The notes under the pieces: model-generated
What the model was told of the DNA's origin: nothing
Database searches by the model: none
The model's input: the letters and a program-made list of their open reading frames with translations, nothing else
Assembly: GCA_016873735.1 (NCBI GenBank)
Contig: VGWD01000017.1
Location: 1-49,140, forward strand
Length of the DNA: 49,140 nt
DNA from: Ignavibacteria bacterium
GTDB taxonomy: Bacteria; Bacteroidota; Ignavibacteria; Kapaibacteriales; UBA961
Direction of reading: 5' to 3'
Position numbers and translations under genes: made by a program
In this document: one piece after another, positions 1 to 8,129 of the stretch
How positions within the stretch are numbered: position 1 is the first letter of the stretch
Layout of the letters: every line of letters begins with the position of its first letter

Positions 1-136
1 AACAATGCCCTTCCGCCATTTGCATCAAGGCATTACAAAAATACGATAATACCCCATGTCGACCAACGTAATGCCCGACTCGTACCTTAAGAAATAGAAT
101 GGTTGTCGAGTGGAATGTTCAATATTGATTCATCAA

Positions 137-145
137 TGTGGAAAA
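137..145 (-). promoter_or_regulatory. DnaA box
   Basis: The plus strand reads TGTGGAAAA, the reverse complement of TTTTCCACA, which fits the consensus TTWTNCACA at every position. Confidence 0.5.
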
Positions 146-313
146 TGCCCTAAATCACTGATAATACCTAGCATACGCAATTTATGGCCACGATTTCAAG
201 CATATTCAGGGGTATTTGATGCCATGCATTGCGTATGAATGCACGGCCTTTTTACAGTTCAATAAAAAGCAAGAAATATTTTTTTTGAAAATGAAATTTT
301 CTACTTGTTTCTA

Positions 314-322
314 TGTGGAAAA
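314..322 (-). promoter_or_regulatory. DnaA box
   Basis: Second TGTGGAAAA, identical to the site at 137-145 and in the same orientation, at the edge of the AT-rich segment. It could also serve autoregulation of dnaA, although it lies about 330 bp upstream of the start codon. Confidence 0.5.
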
Positions 323-499
323 ATTTTCCATTTTTGCATCCCGGTTTTGCAGGACAAACAGAAAACAATCGGATAAGCTCCATCCCGCTTTAAGATTATC
401 CATTCACTGTTTTTGAACATGCCGATTTCCCCTCGGTTCAATCCCGGTCAGATGAAAAAGGTCATTCCCCAATTTGTGGCTTTATATCATCAACTAACT

Positions 500-515
500 C
501 AACAATGTATTGTTG
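500..515. promoter_or_regulatory. 16-bp palindrome upstream of dnaA
   Basis: Arms CAACAAT and ATTGTTG flank a central GT, giving a perfect inverted repeat about 130 bp upstream of the dnaA start. It has the size and symmetry of a dimeric repressor site. No known regulator consensus was recognised. Confidence 0.3.
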
Positions 516-634
516 TGTTAATAAGCGCGGACAAGCAGTTCGTGCATTCTCAGCTCAACGGTTTATGATTCGTTTCATGGTACTTCATGCTTTGCGTGAT
601 AAGTTCCGAACGGTTCATGCCAGCTATTTGGAAA

Positions 635-639
635 AGGAG
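635..639 (+). promoter_or_regulatory. Ribosome binding site setting the dnaA TTG start
   Basis: AGGAG lies 7 nt before TTG at 647. No comparable site precedes the upstream in-frame ATG at 587. This supports TTG as start codon and a 511-aa DnaA. Confidence 0.75.
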
Positions 640-646
640 TATCCTC

Positions 647-2182
647 TTGGCTAGAAAACGCGACACAATTGATTTATTTCCGGGCGACAAACAAACCCGA
701 GCAGATATCGTAAAAAAACAAGCGACAGATCCCAATAATCTGGTGATCGGCGAAACAGGGCAATCCATCCGACCCAGGAGTCCCCAGGCAATTGAATTTT
801 GGGAGGGAATGTCTCGACTTATACGAGATAATGTATCCTCTCAGATGTGGAAGACATGGTTTGAACTTATCAAGCCACTCACATGGGAAGATGATACGCT
901 TACCATTGAAGTACCCAGCCAATTCTTTGTTGAGTGGATTGAAGAGCATTATCGTGATCTACTTCGCAAAACACTCAGTCAGGTTGCGGGTGAGAAAGCA
1001 TCATTGCGATATGAAGTTGTAGTTAGCAAGGGTGAGACTTCACTTGAAGACAGAACCATTCGCATCCCTGCACTGCGTAATACACCAACCACGGGCAATC
1101 AATCAGTTCTTCAGTTTGCTGCGCAAAGCAAACAGGCGGAACCGGATTTTGAATTTCTTTCAGCATTGAATCAACGATATGTCTTTGACAATTTCGTGCG
1201 TGGTGAGAGCAATCAACTTGCCGCCTCCGCTGCATTCGCTGTCGCAGAAAGGCCCGGTAAAACCAATTTTAATCCATTGTTCATCTATGGTGGAACAGGT
1301 CTTGGAAAAACACATCTTGCCCAAGCAATTGGAAACTATATTGTTTCACACAAATCTGGTGCAAGGGTTTTGTACACGAACAGCGAGCGTTTCACTTTTG
1401 AATATGTGAATGCGATACAGAACAATAAGCTCAATGAATTCACAAATTTTTATCGCAGTGTCGATGTTTTGATTGTTGATGATATTCAATTCTTGGGTGG
1501 AAAAGAAAAAACGCAAGATCATTTCTTTCATACCTTCAATGCATTGCATCTTCAAGGAAAGCAAGTTGTTCTAACAAGCGACAAGCCTCCCAAAGACTTG
1601 CTTGATATTGATGCGCGTTTGATTTCAAGATTTCAATGGGGACTTTCCGCAGACATCCAAATACCTGACTTTGAAATGCGCATGGCGATTCTTCAAAAGA
1701 AATCTCAGGATGAAGGTTTCGATTTGCAGCCCGAAGTTGCTGAATACATTGCCAAAAACATCAATGGCAATGTGAGGGAATTGGAAGGAGCTTTGATCAA
1801 ACTCATAGCAAAAATCTCTCTTGATAGCAGAGTGATGGGTTTAGATTTAGCCAAGGAAGTGGTGCAGGGTATAGCAGGCACAATTGCACGTCAATTGAGT
1901 ATGGATACCATCGCTTTGGAGGTATCATCCTATTATCAGATTCCTGTTGAACTGCTCTCCGCGAAAACAAGAAAACATGAAGTTGTCATTGCCAGGCAAA
2001 TGACGATGTATCTGATTAAGATGTTGATTGGGACTTCATTGAAGAGCATCGGCGCTCATTTTGGAGGAAGAGATCACACAACTGTACTACATTCATGTCA
2101 GACAATTGAGAATTATCTCGGACATGATATCAAAGTTCGAACAGCGCTCGAAACATTGAAAGGAAATCTCTTGAGTCGGTAA
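647..2182 (+). CDS. dnaA: Chromosomal replication initiator protein DnaA
   Basis: DnaA binds DnaA boxes at oriC as an ATP-loaded oligomer, opens the duplex and loads the DnaB helicase. The 511-aa protein shows all domains: an N-terminal helicase-loading domain (about residues 25-110), a linker, and an AAA+ core with Walker A GGTGLGKTH at about 215 and Walker B VLIVDDIQF at about 274. The C-terminal helix-turn-helix carries the DnaA signature GGRDHTTVLHSC near residue 475. An in-frame ATG exists at 587, but a TTG at 647 is preceded by AGGAG at 635-639 (7-nt spacing) and starts a normal-looking N-terminus, so TTG is chosen. A weak terminator follows before the convergent smpB. Confidence 0.97.
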   Translation: MARKRDTIDLFPGDKQTRADIVKKQATDPNNLVIGETGQSIRPRSPQAIEFWEGMSRLIRDNVSSQMWKTWFELIKPLTWEDDTLTIEVPSQFFVEWIEEHYRDLLRKTLSQVAGEKASLRYEVVVSKGETSLEDRTIRIPALRNTPTTGNQSVLQFAAQSKQAEPDFEFLSALNQRYVFDNFVRGESNQLAASAAFAVAERPGKTNFNPLFIYGGTGLGKTHLAQAIGNYIVSHKSGARVLYTNSERFTFEYVNAIQNNKLNEFTNFYRSVDVLIVDDIQFLGGKEKTQDHFFHTFNALHLQGKQVVLTSDKPPKDLLDIDARLISRFQWGLSADIQIPDFEMRMAILQKKSQDEGFDLQPEVAEYIAKNINGNVRELEGALIKLIAKISLDSRVMGLDLAKEVVQGIAGTIARQLSMDTIALEVSSYYQIPVELLSAKTRKHEVVIARQMTMYLIKMLIGTSLKSIGAHFGGRDHTTVLHSCQTIENYLGHDIKVRTALETLKGNLLSR

Positions 2183-2214
2183 ACACAAAACTTAATAACG
2201 AATTGCTGATTCAG

Positions 2215-2246
2215 AAAGATCGTTCTTCACAGAATGGTCTTTTTTT
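2215..2246 (+). terminator. Terminator after dnaA
   Basis: A 12-bp stem (2215-2226 with 2231-2242, two G-T wobble pairs) with a 4-nt loop runs into a T tract at 2240-2246. The T tract overlaps the stop codon of the convergent smpB. Confidence 0.65.
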
Positions 2247-2715
2247 ATTCACCCCGGCGTAGATCACGCTCGATGTCTTTTTTCTTGAGATCTTCTCTTT
2301 TGTCATGCAATTTTTTCCCCCGAACAACGGCAATTTCCACCTTCACATAAGGACCCGAAAAATACATCGACAAAGGTACCACGGTCATTCCTTTTTCCTG
2401 AATTGCTTGTTTCAGTTTTGTCGATTCGCGGTCATGCAATAACAGTACTCGATCTCTTGTTGGTATGTGATTTTCCCGATTTCCATGATCATATGGGCTA
2501 ATATGAGTACCAATCAACATGGGAGCCACTGAATGCTTGGACTGATATAATACATAACTATCCTGCAAATTGCATTTCCCTGCGCGCAATGATTTCACCT
2601 CCGTTCCGGTAAGAACAATTCCTGCTTCCAATGTGGAGATGATCTCAAAATCATGCCTTGCCTTGCGATTTTGTGCAATCACTTTTGTGGTTCTATGTGT
2701 TTGTTTTTCTGTCAT
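2245..2715 (-). CDS. smpB: SsrA-binding protein SmpB
   Basis: SmpB binds tmRNA and brings it to stalled ribosomes for trans-translation. The 156-aa length is typical. Seen in the sequence: the N-terminal NRKARHDFEI segment, the core GTEVKSLRAGKCNLQDSYV that contacts the tmRNA tRNA-like domain, and a basic tail ending in KKKDIERDLRRGE, which inserts into the mRNA channel. It follows the TrmH-family gene on the same strand with a 42-bp gap, so the two are probably co-transcribed. The tmRNA itself was not recognised in this window. The stop codon lies inside the dnaA terminator. Confidence 0.97.
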   Translation of the reverse strand: MTEKQTHRTTKVIAQNRKARHDFEIISTLEAGIVLTGTEVKSLRAGKCNLQDSYVLYQSKHSVAPMLIGTHISPYDHGNRENHIPTRDRVLLLHDRESTKLKQAIQEKGMTVVPLSMYFSGPYVKVEIAVVRGKKLHDKREDLKKKDIERDLRRGE

Positions 2716-2757
2716 GACCTCTAAAAATGGGTTGCTCCTGACGCAAGTGATGAGAAA

Positions 2758-3540
2758 TCATTGCTTTTTGAGTAATGTAAAGCAATGATAGAGAGAAATA
2801 CCGGTAGCAATGCCAACATTGAGGGATTCAGCGGATCCTGCTCCATCAATACGAATTGGAAGAGTGACATACTCCGATGTTTGTTTTGACAAACCATGAG
2901 ACTCACTTCCCAAGATTATTCCCCAGTTCCGTGGGAGTTCTTGCAAATCTTGGAGTGAGTGTTTGCCATGTACAATCATTCCGAGAATTTCTCCTTCCAC
3001 ATATTTTTTCTTCCAGGATTGGAGGATGCTTGGAAGATTATCAGTTGATTGGATGTTCATTCTGAATGTAGAGCCCATTGCTGATCGAAGAGCTTTCGGC
3101 CCAAAAGGATCTGCACATGTGCCGCCTAAGATGATGGAATGTATGCCGAACCAATCTGCGGTTCTGAATATGGTGCCGATATTTCCGGGGTCATTGATGT
3201 CTTCCAGGGCCAAGAAACACTCCGGCAAGCCATGTTCAATATCCGGTAATTCAGCAATGCAAAAGATGTCCTGAGGTGTTTGTGCATCACTCATTCGTTC
3301 AAAAGCACTTGTTCCTGCCTTGCACACTTCTATCCCGGCTTCCTCAATTTCTTTGGCAAGCTGCAAAGCCTGTTCATTCGCATCATCTGATATCACGGCA
3401 TATTGAATGGTAATGGATGAACCGAGCAATTCCTTGCAGACTTTCATGCCTTCTGCAATAAATCTCCCTTGTTCCATACGTTCGCGTTTTTTTCCGAGCA
3501 GGCGAATTCTTGCCTGTTCGGCTTTTGACAGATAATCCAT
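2758..3540 (-). CDS. TrmH/SpoU-family RNA 2'-O-methyltransferase
   Basis: A 260-aa SPOUT-class enzyme that transfers a methyl group from S-adenosylmethionine to a ribose 2'-OH in rRNA or tRNA. An N-terminal L30e-like substrate-binding region (about 1-95) precedes the knotted catalytic domain. The three SpoU motifs are visible: DPGNIGTIFRTADWFG (motif 1), ILGSESHGLS (motif 2) and LPIRIDGAGSAESLNVGIA (motif 3). The open frame extends to a TTG at 3564, but the ATG at 3540 is chosen because the family homology starts there. The exact target nucleotide cannot be read from sequence; TsnR/RlmB-like relatives modify 23S rRNA. A TAGATTTG -7-like element lies upstream on the minus strand (3569-3576). 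Confidence 0.92.
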   Translation of the reverse strand: MDYLSKAEQARIRLLGKKRERMEQGRFIAEGMKVCKELLGSSITIQYAVISDDANEQALQLAKEIEEAGIEVCKAGTSAFERMSDAQTPQDIFCIAELPDIEHGLPECFLALEDINDPGNIGTIFRTADWFGIHSIILGGTCADPFGPKALRSAMGSTFRMNIQSTDNLPSILQSWKKKYVEGEILGMIVHGKHSLQDLQELPRNWGIILGSESHGLSKQTSEYVTLPIRIDGAGSAESLNVGIATGISLYHCFTLLKKQ

Positions 3541-3645
3541 TGAATGACTTGAAGTGATTGGCAATGGGCAAATCTACGATGTCCCGACTAGAGAAAGAAA
3601 CAAAGAGAAGATTGATTATTTTCGTGAACCAGTATTTTCGAAGTC

Positions 3646-4704
3646 ATGAACACAGAATACACACATAGAAACAGCAATGACAGAGATCTGAATGAACGAG
3701 AGAAGTCGGTCCTTCGATCCATCGTACAGTCATATATTCTCACTGCCTCACCGGTGGGTTCTCGATTTCTTTCCAAGACATCCGAAGAATTTACATTGAG
3801 CCCTGCTACGATTCGAAATGTCATGGCTGATCTGGAAGATTTGAATTTCATTAGTCATCCACATACATCAGCCGGGAGAGTGCCCACAGACAAGGGATAT
3901 AGATGCTATGTTGATACATTGATGGATGTCAGAGAGTTATCTGAGAAAGATAGACATGTTGTGAAAGATCAATTGCAGGCACTTTCTCAGGATCAGGCAT
4001 TGAAAGATGCTTCCAGAATCCTTGGTGCATTATCCCATTGTCTTGCAATTGTGGAATTGCCTCAGATGCTTGACATCAATGTGAAGAAGGCGCATCTTGT
4101 GCCATTGTCTTCCAATCGTCTATTGATTGTGATGGAATTGGATTCCAATATTGTGCGCACTGTAACATTGGAAACAGACATCGTGTATGATTCTGCGCTT
4201 CTTGATCATACAACGCATTTCATCAATAGCAGAATCAGTGGTAAGTCTATCAGGTTTTTGCGCGATCACATCGTGGAGATGATGATGGATGGAACCAGTG
4301 GACAACATTCATTACTTCGGCTATTCATTGATTCTGTTGATACATTGCTAAGTCCACATGTTTCAAGTGATGAAAAAGTTCACATAGCAGGTGCAAGACA
4401 TTTATTGGAATATCCTGAATTTGATTCCCCCAATCAATTGAAAGGTGTGATCGAATTGGTGGAAAATGAGGATGTCATCATACATTTGCTAGATCATCAT
4501 GATGATTTGCAACAGCAATCGGTTAAGATTGTCATAGGGAATGAAATGAAAGAGGAAAAACTTCATGAATACAGCTTGGTTATGGGATCTTATACGATGA
4601 AAGGGGCACATGGATCAATTGGGCTAATTGGCCCCAAAAGGATGAATTATGCAAAAATGGTCTCCCTCGTGCAATACATGGGTCAAGTGCTCTCTCAGAG
4701 TTGA
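3646..4704 (+). CDS. hrcA: Heat-inducible transcription repressor HrcA
   Basis: HrcA represses groE and dnaK operons by binding the CIRCE element and is kept active by GroEL. The 352-aa protein has the N-terminal winged helix (residues about 14-90) with the conserved SPVGSRFLS and SPATIRNVMADLE stretches and the HTSAGRVPTDKGYR segment, followed by the GAF-like dimerisation domain. The ATG at 3646 fits the usual N-terminus. The gene usually heads grpE-dnaK-dnaJ, but here the next gene is nuoJ and no chaperone gene is in the window. No CIRCE repeat (TTAGCACTC-N9-GAGTGCTAA) is seen upstream. A TATTTTCG -7-like box at 3633-3640 ends only 5 nt before the ATG, so the message could have a very short leader. 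Confidence 0.95.
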   Translation: MNTEYTHRNSNDRDLNEREKSVLRSIVQSYILTASPVGSRFLSKTSEEFTLSPATIRNVMADLEDLNFISHPHTSAGRVPTDKGYRCYVDTLMDVRELSEKDRHVVKDQLQALSQDQALKDASRILGALSHCLAIVELPQMLDINVKKAHLVPLSSNRLLIVMELDSNIVRTVTLETDIVYDSALLDHTTHFINSRISGKSIRFLRDHIVEMMMDGTSGQHSLLRLFIDSVDTLLSPHVSSDEKVHIAGARHLLEYPEFDSPNQLKGVIELVENEDVIIHLLDHHDDLQQQSVKIVIGNEMKEEKLHEYSLVMGSYTMKGAHGSIGLIGPKRMNYAKMVSLVQYMGQVLSQS

Positions 4705-4783
4705 TGAACAATGTTTTTGGGGCTCATTACGCTGGAAATTTTACTATTTTTGTCGGTGATTCAGTCATTCATTTGAGACTTTC

Positions 4784-5296
4784 GTGAATATTCAAATCAT
4801 TGCTTTTTTCGTGCTGGGATTGCTGGCAGTTGCCACAGGAATCTTGCTTGTCACAAGAAGAAATCCTGTTTCTGCGGCAGTTTCCTTGATTATGCATTTC
4901 TTTGCCTTGGCGGGTTTATATCTCACATTGCAAGCTCAGTTCATCGCTGCTGTTCAAATACTTGTATATGCCGGCGCGATTATGGTCTTGGTTGTGTTTG
5001 TGATCATGTTGCTGAATCTTGGCAAGGAAGATGCATTGAAGGAACGGTTCAATCCTCGAACAGCACTTGCGATTGCATTATCGAGTGCATTGGCTTTGGA
5101 AGTGCTTCTTGCATTTTTAAGTACCCCTACAGGTTTTAATGAGATTGCACCTTCAGCCGAGAAAATTGGATCGCCAGCAGAGATTGGGAATGTCTTGTTC
5201 TCAGGTTATATCTTTCCATTCGAAGCAATTTCATTATTGCTTTTGGCGGCAGTTCTTGGTACAATCATTTTGGCCAAAAGAAAAATCGAAGACTGA
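4784..5296 (+). CDS. nuoJ: NADH-quinone oxidoreductase subunit J
   Basis: NuoJ is a membrane subunit of respiratory complex I next to the proton channels. The 170-aa protein has five predicted membrane helices, and conserved NuoJ features are seen: [13 protein letters not shown] after helix 1 and the [21 protein letters not shown] segment in helix 3, which contains the pi-bulge. The start is a GTG at 4784; no strong ribosome binding site is visible. nuoK follows 32 nt downstream. No other nuo gene is present, so the rest of complex I must be encoded elsewhere. A TATTTTTG -7-like box lies at 4745-4752. Confidence 0.94.
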   Translation: MNIQIIAFFVLGLLAVATGILLVTRRNPVSAAVSLIMHFFALAGLYLTLQAQFIAAVQILVYAGAIMVLVVFVIMLLNLGKEDALKERFNPRTALAIALSSALALEVLLAFLSTPTGFNEIAPSAEKIGSPAEIGNVLFSGYIFPFEAISLLLLAAVLGTIILAKRKIED

Positions 5297-5328
5297 CAAT
5301 ATCATTGATTTCGCAATCAGAGAATACT

Positions 5329-5643
5329 ATGAATTTAACCTCGATATCTTTGGAATTTTATCTGGCATTGTCTGCAATCATTTTTGTGATTGGAGCGGCC
5401 GGTGTTATCACAAGAAGAAATGCAATCATTATTTTCATGTGTATTGAAATGATGCTCAATGCAGTGAATCTCACACTTGTTGCTTTTTCGGCATATCTTG
5501 GAGATTCTGCCGGACAAATGTTTGTGTTTTTTGTCATGGCAGTCGCAGCAGCAGAAGCAGCAGTGGGATTGGCAATTGTTCTCGCCCTATTCAGATCAAG
5601 ACAAACAGTTTATGTGGATGAAGTAAATCTCATGAAATGGTGA
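5329..5643 (+). CDS. nuoK: NADH-quinone oxidoreductase subunit K
   Basis: NuoK is an MrpC-like, three-helix proton-channel subunit of complex I. With the ATG at 5329 the protein has the family-typical 104 aa; a TTG at 5305 would only add eight poor residues. The hallmark second helix with its buried glutamate ([17 protein letters not shown]) and the third helix with a second glutamate ([18 protein letters not shown]) are both intact. It probably forms an operon with nuoJ, and a clear terminator follows at 5667-5690, so the transcript carries nuoJK only. Confidence 0.95.
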   Translation: MNLTSISLEFYLALSAIIFVIGAAGVITRRNAIIIFMCIEMMLNAVNLTLVAFSAYLGDSAGQMFVFFVMAVAAAEAAVGLAIVLALFRSRQTVYVDEVNLMKW

Positions 5644-5666
5644 ACTTTCAAGCACTTAGAAAAATC

Positions 5667-5690
5667 AAACTCCCTTAGGGAGTTTTTTTT
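5667..5690 (+). terminator. Terminator after nuoK
   Basis: Eight-base-pair stem AAACTCCC/GGGAGTTT with a 3-nt TTA loop, followed directly by eight T residues. Confidence 0.85.
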
Positions 5691-5699
5691 GCTGTTTTT

Positions 5700-5983
5700 G
5701 ATTATAATCCTGCAAGAAAACATACATGATTTCGTCGATGGACCTGTTTGTGAAGTTATTGCTTGATGTAAGGTTCCATCGATACGGACTGTCTTTATAG
5801 TATCGAGTACACCACATAGTCGATACGGAAGAGCACTCTCTCTCCCTCTTTTCGCCACCCAACAAATGGCAGTGATATGCCGGATTCACCACCCGGCATA
5901 TACGCGGTCTCGATGGGACCGAATATGGAGCAATCTTCCAACAAAAAACCCCGACAATATTATGTCGGGGTTTCTTTTTTTTT
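5700..5983 (+). ncRNA. Candidate structured non-coding RNA (unassigned)
   Basis: This 280-bp stretch lies between the nuoK terminator and the convergent cytochrome c gene and holds no credible ORF. It is rich in inverted repeats: 5735-5745 with 5771-5782 (11 bp, one bulge); 5800-5806 with 5820-5826 (7 bp), which excludes a 5-bp alternative 5781-5785/5800-5804; 5875-5883 with 5893-5901 (9 bp, perfect); and 5905-5909 with 5917-5921. It ends in the strong 11-bp terminator at 5946-5983. A TATAAT hexamer at 5703-5708 could be a -10 box, but no clear -35 was seen. Signature sequences of tmRNA, SRP RNA and RNase P RNA were looked for and not found. Strand and 5' end are inferred; the terminator also works for the opposite strand. 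Confidence 0.4.
5946..5983. terminator. Bidirectional terminator
   Basis: Perfect 11-bp stem AAACCCCGACA/TGTCGGGGTTT around a 6-nt loop. It is flanked by an A run on the left and a T-rich run on the right, so it can stop transcripts from both sides: cytochrome c on the minus strand and the candidate RNA on the plus strand. Confidence 0.9.
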
Positions 5984-5995
5984 GATTACTGTTGA

Positions 5996-6424
5996 TTATT
6001 TACCTGATTTTCTCACCTTTTTCACATCCGCTTCGGAAACAATTCCACCATTATTTCCCCAGCTATTCAATACGAATGTGATTACAGCAGCGGCATCTGC
6101 ATTTGAATATTTTGTAGGAAGAGCTGTCATCACATTGTTGAATTTTTTTCCATTAACTGTAATTGGGCCTTTCAATCCGTTCACGACATTATCTGTGATC
6201 ACTTTCGCGCCTTTGGTCTTAACATAATCCGAACCTGCCACTGGGGGATATACCGTTGACAAACCCTGACCATTTGCTTGGTGGCATGTTTTGCAATATT
6301 CATTATAGACAACTTGTCCGCGTTTCATGAGTGCCGCTTTGTCAGGTCCTGCAGCATTGACAGAGAACGTACAAGCAAGTAAAGGTAGAATCGCAATAAT
6401 TAATTTCATGATTGAAATATACAT
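5996..6424 (-). CDS. Small periplasmic c-type cytochrome
   Basis: A 142-aa class I monoheme cytochrome c that would carry electrons in the periplasm. The N-terminus is a Sec signal peptide (basic start, hydrophobic LIIAILPLLACTFSV, cleavage near NAAG). The heme site CKTCH is present, followed by the typical NGQGLSTVYPPVAGSDYV segment and a distal methionine ligand in NNVMTALP. The C-terminal helix DAAAVITFVLNSWGN is standard for this fold. The ATG at 6424 has AAAGGA just upstream. An ATG at 6409 would still keep the signal peptide. It resembles the cytochrome domain of nitrite/oxidase-linked small cytochromes; the partner is unknown. Confidence 0.9.
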   Translation of the reverse strand: MYISIMKLIIAILPLLACTFSVNAAGPDKAALMKRGQVVYNEYCKTCHQANGQGLSTVYPPVAGSDYVKTKGAKVITDNVVNGLKGPITVNGKKFNNVMTALPTKYSNADAAAVITFVLNSWGNNGGIVSEADVKKVRKSGK

Positions 6425-6665
6425 GGCAGTCCTTTGTAAAATTATTCAATGGTGATTATTCTATGTTAGAACAATCAAACTGACTATTCGGTTGCGCCAA
6501 ATAAATGAAAATTCTTGCAATCTCCGTATGATGGTTAGCTTTTGACCATGGAATAATCGCCAGGAATCACAATGCGATAGTTTTTTCGAGCCTCATTTCA
6601 AAATTCTTTGGTTTTGGCCACTGTAACAATGATTTTTGTCATGGTGAAGTGAATATGGATTATAT

Positions 6666-7943
6666 ATGCAACAAGCTTTATTTACATTGATTCTCGCGGA
6701 ATCCAAAGAAATTGAAGATTCTCTGTATCCCTTTACGGTAATGCATTCATCGTGGGAATTGCGTTTTGGAGGAAGAAGAGTATTCGAGGTATTCCGTGAT
6801 GCTTTGCCTGAATTTTCATTGCGGTTCATAGGAAGGGATCTTCAAAAACGATCATTCATGGAGCAAGAAGGAATGGATGCCGCTGATTTATCGGCACCGT
6901 CTTGCCCTGTGATGATTTTGCGGTCGGATATCGCACCAACAACTCATGTTCTTACCATATTGCGTCGAATGGCAATAGATGGAGCGCAATCATTCATCAT
7001 CAGCAATAATGGTCAAATCATTGGATTGTATTTGATGCATGAATCGGAACTTTCACAACTTGATTTGTTTGCTCCTTCTTTTGAAGGTATCATTTCGCCT
7101 TTTGGGCCTGATACTTTGCCGGTAACAGACATAACTGTTGAGTATTTGAAGCATCAATGGGATGCAATGCTGATGGCTCCGCAGGCAATCGGGGAGTCAT
7201 TTGGTTATTATTCAAAGAAATATAAAGACGCTGTTCCCACTCATGTTTTTGCATTGAATTTGGATCGCATTGCAATTGGAAAGAACTGTGAATGTGCCCC
7301 GGGAATTGTATTGGATGCAAGCAAAGGACCGATCATCATAGAATCCGATGTTATCATCATGGCTCATGCTTTTATGCAAGGTCCATGTCATATCGGAAAG
7401 GGAAGCATCATCAAAGCCGGCGCGCAGATTTATGGAGGTACCGTTATCGGACCTCATTGCAAGATCGGTGGAGAGGTTGAGCAGAGTGTTTTTCAGGGAT
7501 ATTCCAATAAACAACATCAAGGTTTTATCGGTCATTCCTATTGTGGTGAATGGGTGAATCTTGGTGCAATGACAAACACCTCCGACTTAAAGAACACATA
7601 TGGAATGATTGATGTCACTTTGCGAGGAAACGAAATACAAACCGAGCATATGTTTCTTGGGGCGATGATCGGGGATCATACAAAGACTGCAATCGGTACT
7701 TGCCTGACAACAGGAACAATCATAGGAATCAGTTCGTCGGTTCATGATATCGGAGCATTTCCGCCCAAAGAAATACACTCATTTTCATGGGGAACAGCGT
7801 CAGAATCTGCCAAAAATGGTGGCAATTATGAATTGCACAAGGCATTGCAGGTAGCAGATACTGTCATGAACAGAAGGGGCAAAGAGATGAGCGCGACACA
7901 AAAAGAGCTCTTCAACAAAGAATTTCAAAGAATTACCAAGTAA
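6666..7943 (+). CDS. GlmU-like sugar-1-phosphate nucleotidyltransferase/acetyltransferase (Bacteroidota alternative type)
   Basis: A 425-aa protein with an N-terminal nucleotidyltransferase-like half and a C-terminal left-handed beta-helix made of hexapeptide repeats (about residues 195-370; for example ASKGPIIIESDVIIMAHAFM and GSIIKAGAQIYGGTVIG). The family is the alternative GlmU found in Bacteroidota-type bacteria, proposed to make UDP-N-acetylglucosamine for peptidoglycan and lipopolysaccharide. The classic pyrophosphorylase signature LAAGxGTRM is absent; the start is FTLILAESKEIED instead. This is why function is assigned from overall architecture rather than active-site residues. The gene stands alone. 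The ATG at 6666 fits the family start, but no good ribosome binding site is seen. Confidence 0.8.
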   Translation: MQQALFTLILAESKEIEDSLYPFTVMHSSWELRFGGRRVFEVFRDALPEFSLRFIGRDLQKRSFMEQEGMDAADLSAPSCPVMILRSDIAPTTHVLTILRRMAIDGAQSFIISNNGQIIGLYLMHESELSQLDLFAPSFEGIISPFGPDTLPVTDITVEYLKHQWDAMLMAPQAIGESFGYYSKKYKDAVPTHVFALNLDRIAIGKNCECAPGIVLDASKGPIIIESDVIIMAHAFMQGPCHIGKGSIIKAGAQIYGGTVIGPHCKIGGEVEQSVFQGYSNKQHQGFIGHSYCGEWVNLGAMTNTSDLKNTYGMIDVTLRGNEIQTEHMFLGAMIGDHTKTAIGTCLTTGTIIGISSSVHDIGAFPPKEIHSFSWGTASESAKNGGNYELHKALQVADTVMNRRGKEMSATQKELFNKEFQRITK

Positions 7944-8129
7944 TTATCTCCCAAAGTTATCAATTCCGGGTTTTTGGCACATACTTTGCTGAATATTAAC
8001 CAGAACATTGGTTATTATTCGCCATTTATGGCATTAGTATGTTGACCCCCGGGTTTGATGCTTCCCCCATCAATGCTGCAAAACCTGATTGGTTTCTTGC
8101 ATCAAACCTATTCTTCCCTAAGAGCACGG

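Larger units (their letters stand above)
1..586. other. Non-coding region upstream of dnaA, candidate oriC
   Basis: No convincing gene lies here. The stretch sits directly upstream of dnaA, a common place for a bacterial origin. It holds two exact matches to the relaxed DnaA box TTWTNCACA on the minus strand (137-145 and 314-322), near-matches such as 396-404, and an AT-rich segment at about 258-335 that could serve as an unwinding element. A 16-bp palindrome lies at 500-515. Two boxes are few for an origin, so the call rests mainly on position plus these sites. GC skew over the whole chromosome would decide. Confidence 0.5.

Noticed and set aside
216-416. 66-codon open frame upstream of dnaA
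   Set aside because: It has AT-rich, low-complexity codon content, no ribosome binding site, and contains a DnaA box. It is more likely part of the origin region.
5700-5983. tmRNA, SRP RNA or RNase P RNA in the spacer
   Set aside because: No tRNA-like ends, tag ORF, GGAAG SRP loop or RNase P core sequences were found, so it is listed only as unassigned.
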